From Enoplolaimus lenunculus (lineage: Eukaryota > Nematoda > Enoplea > Enoplida > Thoracostomopsidae): 64,000 nt of DNA. The position numbers and the translations under genes are program-made. The stretch covers positions 1 to 64,000 of the forward strand of contig JASANG010002537.1 in assembly GCA_030248215.1 (NCBI GenBank). The letters run 5' to 3'. Shown piece after piece: positions 57,001-64,000 of the stretch. Under the pieces are notes generated by a model. The model had not been told where the DNA came from, searched no databases, and saw only the letters and a program-made list of their open reading frames with translations. Every line of letters starts with the position of its first letter. The stretch's first letter is position 1.

Positions 57001-60000
57001 GTGACGAGATTGGAGGTCAAATTGCTCAGGTGCAGTTTCACAAACAGTATAAGGGGTTGCGGAACAAATTACAACAACAACACCACCACCACCATCACTA
57101 CGACTATTATCAAGGACAACAGCACCATCAACTGCAACAACAACAACAACAACAGCAGCAGCAGCAACAACAACAAAAACAAGAACAAGAACAACAACAA
57201 CGACGACGACAACAACAACAACAGCAGCAGCAACAAAAACAAGAACAAGAACAACAACAACATTGCCTAAACGACGTAAACATTTCATCCAATTCCTGTA
57301 ATCCGAATATGCCCGTTGCCGAATCATTTCAGTTGAATGCTAAAATAATTCGCCGGTCTGAACAAAGACACGATGTCAACAACAAACTCCCGAGGCAGCA
57401 ATCATTGACGGCGGTGCTAAGCAAAGAATCAGCATCATGTGATGACCGCAACAAAGAATTAGAAATGAATATGTGGGATACCAATCGCAGTGACCCCTCT
57501 GTCAGGTCAGTACCTTTTGGAGTTGTAGCGAAAAATTCTTCAAAAGAATCTACAAATGCTGAACGAAGTAAAGAAAACGATGTGTGGAGTAACTATGGTA
57601 ACGATCGCTCCGACTGCAATAACGATTCTGGTATCCAACTTAGCGACATTTCGTCGTTGTCGGCAAGTCTCGCTTCGCCAATTATTAGTCCTTCTACTCC
57701 ATCTCGCGGTGAGCCGAGATTTCAGGACAGAGACAAATCTAGCGTCTCAAAAGACACAAAGTGCCCGGAGTCGGAGTTGAGCGTGAAGATCAAAGACGAA
57801 GAAATCACAAAAGAGGGGATAAACGAGAAAAAGTTGATGATGCAGCCTGGAAAAGCAGTAAGTCCAACGTCGCCAGTTTATAACCAACTGCAAACCGAAT
57901 ACGCATCACTGCAACAGTTGTTTGTCGAATGGCAACTACAAATCGACCAACAAAAATACGCCGCTGAGCGAGGTTTGCTGTTTCCGGTATCGGCCCTGGT
58001 TGATTTTCAAGCATTGCAAGATCGCCTGTACCAACAGCATGCGCATGTTCAAAAGTTATGTCTGGATCTTGCGGATGCTCAGAGGTCATGCTCTCCGCCG
58101 TCAGAAACAAGCGACAAAAATGGAACAAGCGACGAAAAAAATTTGTGCTGTCAACAAGTCGAACATGCAGTGATAAACCCTGGATCTAAAAATGGCCCTG
58201 GTGTAGAGCGAGATATGTCAGTTACTGCTGAAGACCGGGGAAAGCTGCAACAAACGGGACGAAATACAAAAGTTTGTGAGCGACAAATGAACGAAAACGC
58301 AGTTGAAAACATACAAACTTTCAGCTCACATCAGAACTCTGCTCAGCTCAAATCAAACTTCACAACTACCAATTCGGCGAAATCCAAACTGACACTGAAG
58401 TCAATACCAGAACGAAAATCGGTTGGAAATTATCGACAACAAAACGAAACAAAAGAAGAGCTCGAAAAAGCAAATACGCAACAACAGCAACCGCTAAGTT
58501 TTGCCGAAGAAATATCGTTGCGAGCAAAGGCAGCTGGAGCGCAGGCTAGGTTTAATTCAACGATGCCATTAAACTTCGACGTTCGCACGGAAGATCATGA
58601 GCAAAACAGGGTTGGTATGACTTATTCCGTGTATGGATCAAATCGAAAAGGCCTGGATGGTATCAACTTTCGCATGACAACATCTTATCATACAGAGGCG
58701 TTGGATTCCACAGCTACCACCACTGTGCCGCGACGCAGTTCAGTGGTCTCGGAACAAGCACAATCCAGGAAACCGCTACAAGATGGTGGTAGTGACACAT
58801 CAACTCCAGCTAGTCATCGAATTCCAGACATCATATGCGCAGATGAAAGCGGCGGAAGCCAAAGTACAAACCGAGCGGAGAAAGGTTTTCACAAGTCCGA
58901 CACAGTTGACGCTTCAAATTCAGCAACCAGTGAAATTGATACGTCAAGTGTAATTCGACCGAGTATGTTACGACTGAGCAGCAAGAAAAAGCATTCGCCC
59001 TCAGCTCAAAAATCAGCAAACGCAAATATGGCGAACGAAAATGCACCAAAGAATAAAGGTTCACCCCAAGAACGAATCTCACCTGGGACGCTTATTAAAG
59101 ATGTCATAGAAGCGCAAGAAATTAGAAATTTCACTCTCAAAGCATCGCCAAATTCTGTTCGCGGACCGAGTCAAAATCGTGAGGTTGGAGAAAGTAATCA
59201 GGTGCAGCTAAGCATGCGTGTTGAAAGCCACACTTTGGAGAGCGAAAATATTTCTTCAACAACGACGCGACATAGTGCTGTCGGTAATAAAGTTGAACTC
59301 AAGGTTCATGCAAACGGAAAAGCAACAACAGATGAGTCAGAACCGAAACCGATAGATTCCGCTTCAACCGATAGTATCAAGTCATCAAACCAAACTCGAA
59401 CCTCTTTAAATCCGAATAGCGCAAACCCAGAGTCCTTTGTAACTAAATCACCAAGTTCGAGTGATGCTAGCTGTTGTAGTACAGCGAGCACACGTAGCTC
59501 TGTTGGCAGTAAATCTAAATCTTATAACGTTTCTGTCCAGCGACATCAATCTGAACGTAGCTTTCAACTGAATTTATCGAATAATAAATCTCGAGACAAC
59601 GCAACAGCGAAAGGATCACCAGCTGGATGTCCTCCGAAGTTCGTCAAACTGAATTCACTCGATGACAATAGAGCGAGGAGTCCTGCAATCCAAATGACGG
59701 TCATTGGCAAGGACTCAGACTTAAAAACTGGGCAGGTTATCCGCGCTACTGATACGTCCGTTAGCGAAAAAACTAATCTTTCCTCGAAGTTAGATTGCAA
59801 GCAAAGCGTTCATATGTCAAACAAAGCACAACCCACCGCTGCTAATCTCTTGTTGGAATCAAATATTGCTCAAAATGGCGAAACTAAGTCACTGATCAAA
59901 ACACAAGAACATCCTAACGAAAACAAACTGAATAACTGTAATACACTGGACTCAAAGTCGTCAGATGAAGCACCGATAACAAACGGTTGTACAATTCCAA

Positions 60001-60341
60001 ATGCACCTCCGTTACCACCGCTATGTTTTGCGAAGGAGATGTTATCCGTCAAGCTAAGACCGTCACAGTCCATCAAAAGCCAGCAACGCAGTTGTTGTTC
60101 TGTCGACCGCGAAAAATTGGTAGCTAACTTAAACCAAGACAGATCATCTTCGTTCAGTTCTCGTCCAATCGAGGGCAGCCGAACTGACAATAATGCTAAT
60201 AAACGGTTGCCTGTCACAGCGTATGGTACAGTTAGTCCGCGTGATGAGTTACTGCAAGCGATACGTGCGTTTGGAGGTTCGAGTGGTCTGAAAAAGGTAG
60301 ACACACTGCATTGCTTCAGGGACAAAAGTTTAGTTTTTTAA
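51036..60341 (+). CDS. Cordon-bleu-like WH2 actin-regulatory protein (5' end not found)
   Basis: Two exons: 51036-51903 and 56887-60341, with good AG/GT sites and matching phase. The first carries KKYRAPPPPKH and KKIRAPPPPIEN, the basic-proline motifs of Cobl that bind SH3 domains of syndapins. The second begins NKHAAQPCKP, has a histidine/glutamine tract (57071-57264), a likely helical block LQTEYASLQQLFVEWQLQ to QDRLYQQHAHVQKLCLDL, long serine/asparagine-rich disorder, then APPLPPLCF and a C-terminal WH2 motif, RDELLQAIRAFGGSSGLKKV, whose LLxAIR and LKKV bind monomeric actin. One clear WH2 is present, not the three of vertebrate Cobl; FAKEMLSVKLRPSQ nearby may be a second, diverged one. Upstream exons, including any Cobl ubiquitin-like domain, were not found. 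At least 1,439 residues. Confidence 0.78.
52289..52450. mobile_element. MITE family 4, second copy, in an intron of the WH2 gene
   Basis: CCCGTATTCCTAACTATG, then TTTCAAACCAGGGAATCGTG and ATTTTCGAATTTGATTTGCCC align with 15605-15740. The right end is worn. Confidence 0.72.
53010..53217 (-). mobile_element. Telomere-like MITE (family 1) in an intron
   Basis: AAGATCGGAACGTTTTTCTG is followed by a second AAATCAGGGGCGGAAAG, so the left end is doubled. Then TTTTTTGCTAGGTTTAGAC and CTACTGTCACGGCCTTG. Confidence 0.8.
54225..54641 (+). mobile_element. Telomere-like MITE (family 1) interrupted by MITE family 3
   Basis: The left part GGCCAATGTACGGAAC to GAATGAGTCTATGCG and the right part CCCTAAGCCTAAGCCC to GCCCCTGATCTTTGC make one family 1 copy once 54339-54539 is set aside. 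Confidence 0.88.
54339..54539. mobile_element. MITE family 3, full-length hairpin inserted in MITE family 1
   Basis: The ends CACTGCAGAAAATGGTGAGT and CACTGCAAAAAGTGGTGAGT (complement) continue as inverted arms through CTCTCTCCGAAA and almost to the centre, so the 201 bp can fold into one hairpin. TA on both sides (54337-54338, 54540-54541) indicates a Tc1/mariner-type insertion. Confidence 0.9.
55087..55250 (+). mobile_element. GGCCCGTAGCCA repeat family copy
   Basis: GGCCAGCTCACCTTGCTAG, AGGAGGGGCATACAAGCG and GCGCAGCCCCCATGCCCC up to GCTACGGGCC. Same order as 37367. Confidence 0.77.
55678..55925. repeat. GC-rich repeat with long C tracts
   Basis: AGCGCCAGCGGTGCGATGCAT occurs three times and CCCCCTGGATGTGCCGCTGT twice (once more diverged), around two C runs of about 18 and 16 bases (55783-55819). 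GTGTCGCGCGACAGCG is self-complementary. Frames rich in P/H/C or G read from it are artefacts of composition. Confidence 0.82.
57071..57264 (+). repeat. CAA/CAG trinucleotide tract inside the WH2-gene coding exon
   Basis: Encodes HHHHHHYDYYQGQQHHQ, then glutamine runs broken by KQEQEQ and RRR. CAA and CAG are mixed, which slows slippage, but two similar blocks (AAACAAGAACAAGAACAACA twice) show that it has duplicated. Confidence 0.93.
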
Positions 60342-60542
60342 AACGCTAAACATTGAAACAATTTTGGACACTTGTTCCAGCGTTAAAATTTAAAAAATAC
60401 TAAATGTGTGTAATTTAAGAGTTATGGTGCTTCACTTAGAAGATTTACGTATTGTTTCTTCGCCTTCCCCCCGCCCGTGTGCAATTCCGCAGCCGGAGAC
60501 ACCTCTGGTTGTGCTCTGATGTGTGCACGTTTTTTCGAAAAT

Positions 60543-60740
60543 TTGGCCCATGTAAAGATCAAGACGAAGCGTTTTTCTGCGGGGTTACAATAGAGTAAGC
60601 TTAAGGATTAGACTAACTTTTTTGCTTAGGATTTACTCTTAGCTTTTATAGGTATATGCACAAGTTTACGGTTATGTTTAGGGATAGGTTTAGGAATATG
60701 CTTTATACTACTGTTACGGCCATGTTCTACAGATCATGTT
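60543..60740 (-). mobile_element. Telomere-like MITE (family 1)
   Basis: GGCCCATGTAAAGATCAAGAC, TTTTTTGCTTAGGATTTAC, TACTACTGTTACGGCCATG in order; the right end is worn. Confidence 0.82.
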
Positions 60741-61013
60741 ATTATTTTTAGGCTCCACTCTCTGCTCAATCAACTGCCGGCGCAGTGTAGACTTGTCAAA
60801 GTTACATATTTTGTCAGAGTGCATGAAAGAAGGACATCGTTGTTCCGGTTACACGTTTGCAATGATTGAACAAACGAATTGATTTAATTTTAAATGGAAA
60901 ATAACCAAATATTTGAAATTACGTTTGGTTACGGAAATAATTGATCTGTAGGTGCCGCCCGAATGTTAGACTACCTGAAAACTCAAGCAGCTGATCAATG
61001 TGTATCGAAACGT

Positions 61014-61251
61014 AGGTACTTCTGTAGTTTTCCACGCCACTACGCATGGGGGGAACCTTTTTGACTTATAACATAAATGTTTTGTTTTGCTATTTTAAAA
61101 ACTAGTTTCTAGTGCGAAATTTTTTCGTCAATTTTGCGTTAGATTTGTGAGGGAGGCTACTTAGTATCGTTTCAGATCGCAGTGTTTTTATGGGCGATAT
61201 TTTTGTGGCGGGAGGAACTTTTCCACTGCGGAGGGAAACTACAAAAGTGCC
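61014..61251. mobile_element. MITE family 7, second copy
   Basis: GGTACTTCTGTAGTTTTCC and the complement of CGGCACTTTTGTAGTTTCC are inverted ends. AAAAACTAGTTTCTAGTGCG is shared in reverse with 26889-27142. Confidence 0.8.
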
Positions 61252-61491
61252 GAACAGAGTACTTCAAAGATAGGGTAATAGTGTCGACATTGAATGAAAT
61301 TTCAACGTCAAACTGACTGTAATCAGTAATGAACGGAAGGAACCACTAGCTAAAGAGTATGAGAATAAATTATTTCTTGTGTAACAGAAATATTTTGTAT
61401 ATAACAGTCACTTTTTTAACTAATTTATGCAAATTTGTTCAGTAACCTAAAAATACTGCGCACAGCTGGCTTAACTGAAGCATACTACCCA

Positions 61492-61686
61492 GGCCAATGT
61501 AGAGAACAGGGGCGGTACAGAAGCCTAAGCCTATGCATAAGTTTAAGCATAAAAATAAGTTTATTCCTAAGCCTAAGCCTAAGCCTAAGCCTAAGCCTAA
61601 GTAAAGCAAAAAATTAGTGTAAAGCTTAAGCTTATTCTATTCTAATCCTACAGAAAAACGTTCCGCCCCTGATCTTTACATGGGCC
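61492..61686 (+). mobile_element. Telomere-like MITE (family 1), best-preserved copy
   Basis: GGCCAATGTAGAGAACAGGG to CCCCTGATCTTTACATGGGCC, flanked by ACTACCCA (61484-61491) and ACGACCCA (61687-61694), 7 of 8 identical. Contains six near-perfect CCTAAG repeats in a row. Confidence 0.93.
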
Positions 61687-62809
61687 ACGACCCAGATATG
61701 AGGGGTCACTGCATGGATAATTTGTTTTAACTCTTCAGAGAGCACCCTTCTCTCAACTCGGGTGCGGTGTCATGAAGTACTGTAGCCGTTGATTATGTGC
61801 TATTATGAATTTAGTGAAATTACAGTTGACTAATGAATTAAATTTTGTACTGATTTTAATTTGGTCCAGGAAGCACACAATATCTAGTTAGGATAATTCG
61901 CTTTTTATGGATGAATTAGTAATTTCGGACTGTATTCATTTACGGGCCACGGCAGTTTGGGCCACATTTTTTGATTCGTACCGCTGAATTTTATTTTCTG
62001 ATATTTCAAAAATTACTTTCAAAGTATTTTGCAATGCTTGTTTAACATTTTTGTTGTTGTGTAATGGTATATTTGTCAACGTAATTTTGGCTGTAAATTT
62101 AGAGAACAAGGAATTTAATCGTTTTTAAAAATGATAAATTTTTGAAGCATTTTCAGATGTGAACCATGCGCGCGGTATAAAACGGATGCAGTAAACTAAA
62201 AGCGGATTCTTAAGCCTATACGTCTAAAATCTAAGACTTAAAGCACAAAGGTTAATGCCGTGTTCATGATGTCTGACTTTGGTTCAAAACTGAACGCCCG
62301 TGAAAAAAGTGGGACCGAGACATAAAATCGACATCTAGATTTTGTTCTGTGTTGGTAACCTTTTGTATATTTTCTACTATTTTACAGTGAACTATTGTTT
62401 TATTCGTCCAATAAAACTGATATTTTAGCAAGCATCGTGGCTCGTTGACTAAATTTATTAATTTTTCTAACTTTTTGCTGTGTAAAACTCTAAAAATACT
62501 TAATATATTTTACACCATAAAAACACGGATAAATATTCATAAGAGTGCGTCCGACGCAGTTTATATCGGGAATTACGAAAAAAACTGTATTATCAAAGAC
62601 TATGTACAGAAGCGAAACTAAAATACCGCTTGACGCTCCTTCAATTGATAGTAACCCCTATAGAAAACCATATTCCCGATTTTATTTTAGAGCCAAAAAC
62701 AAGCAATAATATTGTATTTATATTTACTAAAAGACGGATCCAAAATAAGTTGACTCAGAATCGAGTCAGTAGGCGGTAAGACAAGCAGTCCAACATAAGT
62801 TTAATTTGT

Positions 62810-63177
62810 GGGCATAGTAACGATGGCCCATGTTCCTTTAATGGGCGTCCAGGTTTCTGGTTGGTCGATAAAAGAGTAAGTTTAGATTCTAGATTACATT
62901 TTTTGCTTAGGCTTAGGCTTAGGACCACATTCTTGCAACGCTTAGGCTTAGGCTTAGATTTAGGAATACGCTTAATCTACTGTTATGCCCCTTAAAGTAG
63001 CATTGGCCGTAACGATCATGGGCAGACCGCTTTTCTGCAGGACTGCAATGGAGTAAGCGTAAGCTTTAAACTTTTGTTAAGGCACATACCTAAACTCATT
63101 CTTACGCTAAGGCTTAAGTTTGGCTTAGCCATTAATATGGTTATATTACTGTCACAGCCCTGTTCTATACATCGACC
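62810..63177 (-). mobile_element. MITE family 1 copy holding a subtype B copy inside it
   Basis: The outer copy is 62810-62824 plus 63017-63177 (GGGCAGACCGCTTTTCTGC to GCCCTGTTCTATACATCGACC). The inner copy sits at 62825-63008, so the outer element was already present when the inner one inserted. Confidence 0.85.
62825..63008 (-). mobile_element. MITE family 1, subtype B, perfect target duplication
   Basis: GTAACGAT flanks both sides exactly (62817-62824, 63009-63016). Ends GGCCCATGTTCCTTTAATGG and the complement of CCTTAAAGTAGCATTGGCC. 184 bp. Confidence 0.95.
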
Positions 63178-64000
63178 TATTCGCGTAATAGTTCGTATCA
63201 AGTTTAATTTTCATTGTTCTCAAATAATATTTAAATCGTTGATTTTAAGGGGTTCCTAAGGGCTGGGTTGTTTCGTACCCGAAAATTGTGGATCCGTCAT
63301 TGAAAACTAACCAATCAAAAACTAATCGAGTTATACACTGCGTATTACTACAGTTAAAAATACTACTACAGAGTAGCAAAAAAATTTAAATAATAAAAAT
63401 GAACTATAATTGTATATAATAGTTGCAAAACAGCACTGTAGTCTGTGCCAGTTCCAAATTCTACGTAACCCGAGGACTCATATTTTCTACGCGTTTTGAG
63501 GTGCCTGCGCATCCCAATTCTAATTACTCGGTGTATATTTCGCTGTGTGTTTTACGCTGTTAAGTCACTATTGAACTGAAAAAGTTTCATGGTACCCAGA
63601 TGTTATCAAAAGATAAGGACATGCATTTCTGGCCAAAATTTGTATGAGACGCACCAGCAACGGGGAGCATGAAAATGGTTTCAGATAAAATAAAAACTAT
63701 AGAAATAACGCTACTAAAAATATACTGTTCCGAGTTACCCAGTTGCGTTCGTAATCACATAGCTATCACGGCGAATTTTTACTTTTATGTACCGACTTTG
63801 AATACCAACTCAAACGGTGAGAGTGACACAAGGCTTTCAGTGTAACTTAATGGATACAACGGAAAAGTAGTAGTTACGAAACCGACATCTGGTCGTGTTC
63901 TATACATGAGCCTTTTTGCGGTACTTTTATAGCATCGTATCTCGTTGATTCAATGAGGTTAAATATTTCACTTTTGATTCTGATCGGAAAATTGTTTTGA
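63178..64000. other. No gene seen
   Basis: AT-rich, no repeat or frame supported. Confidence 0.45.

Noticed and set aside
56935-57327. Valine- or leucine-rich proteins opposite the glutamine tract
   Set aside because: Antisense reading of CAA/CAG repeats within a well-supported exon.
61560-61605. Runs of CCTAAG/TTAGGC as a telomere or interstitial telomere
   Set aside because: Each run lies between the fixed ends of a MITE with 8-bp target duplications and occurs all over the window, so it is the inside of a transposon.

Overview
This window is animal nuclear DNA: AT-rich, with short spliced exons, classic GT/AG introns of about 100-1000 bp, and a very dense population of small DNA-transposon relics. 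Three host genes are clear: a WDR74-like ribosome-biogenesis factor, an animal haem peroxidase of the myeloperoxidase/peroxidasin superfamily, and a cordon-bleu-like WH2 actin-regulator. They point to a metazoan with a fairly compact genome. A marine invertebrate such as a tunicate would fit, but the species cannot be fixed from this sequence alone.

Layout. 1-4575: a Ty3/gypsy LTR retrotransposon that looks whole and young; the window starts inside its 5' LTR. 4576-8430: nested MITEs and two tandem arrays, no gene. 8431-13043: two related single-exon genes on the minus strand for small secreted cysteine-rich proteins, 4.1 kb apart. 13044-21160: intergenic DNA filled with MITE copies and a degenerate CCCAATTTCCC array. 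21167-25709 (+): the WDR74-like gene in at least ten exons. 26183-30268: a pile-up of MITEs, including a 938 bp element with ~225 bp inverted arms. 30302-38533 (-): the haem peroxidase, ten exons whose phases all agree, giving a 611-residue reading frame with the key residues kept. 38749-51035: mostly repeats, one doubtful exon (about 40728-41034, -) and one tRNA-derived SINE-like copy. 51036-60341 (+): two exons of the cordon-bleu-like gene, the second 3.45 kb long with a glutamine tract and a C-terminal WH2 motif. 60342-64000: MITEs and unique AT-rich DNA.

The commonest repeat is a ~160-215 bp MITE with ends like GGCCCATGTAAAGATCAGGG, 8-bp target duplications, and an interior of degenerate TTAGGC/GCCTAA units that mimics nematode telomere repeat. 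About two dozen full or partial copies lie here and several carry other MITEs inside them. At least nine other short inverted-repeat families can be told apart because they recur inside the window.

The host genes do not form one pathway: WDR74 acts in nucleolar 60S maturation, the peroxidase is probably secreted, and the WH2 protein acts on actin. The most novel candidate is the pair of small secreted CX3CX6CX3C proteins, whose stop codons in both genes lie inside the AATAAA poly(A) signal. No CRISPR array, rRNA gene or intact tRNA gene was seen.
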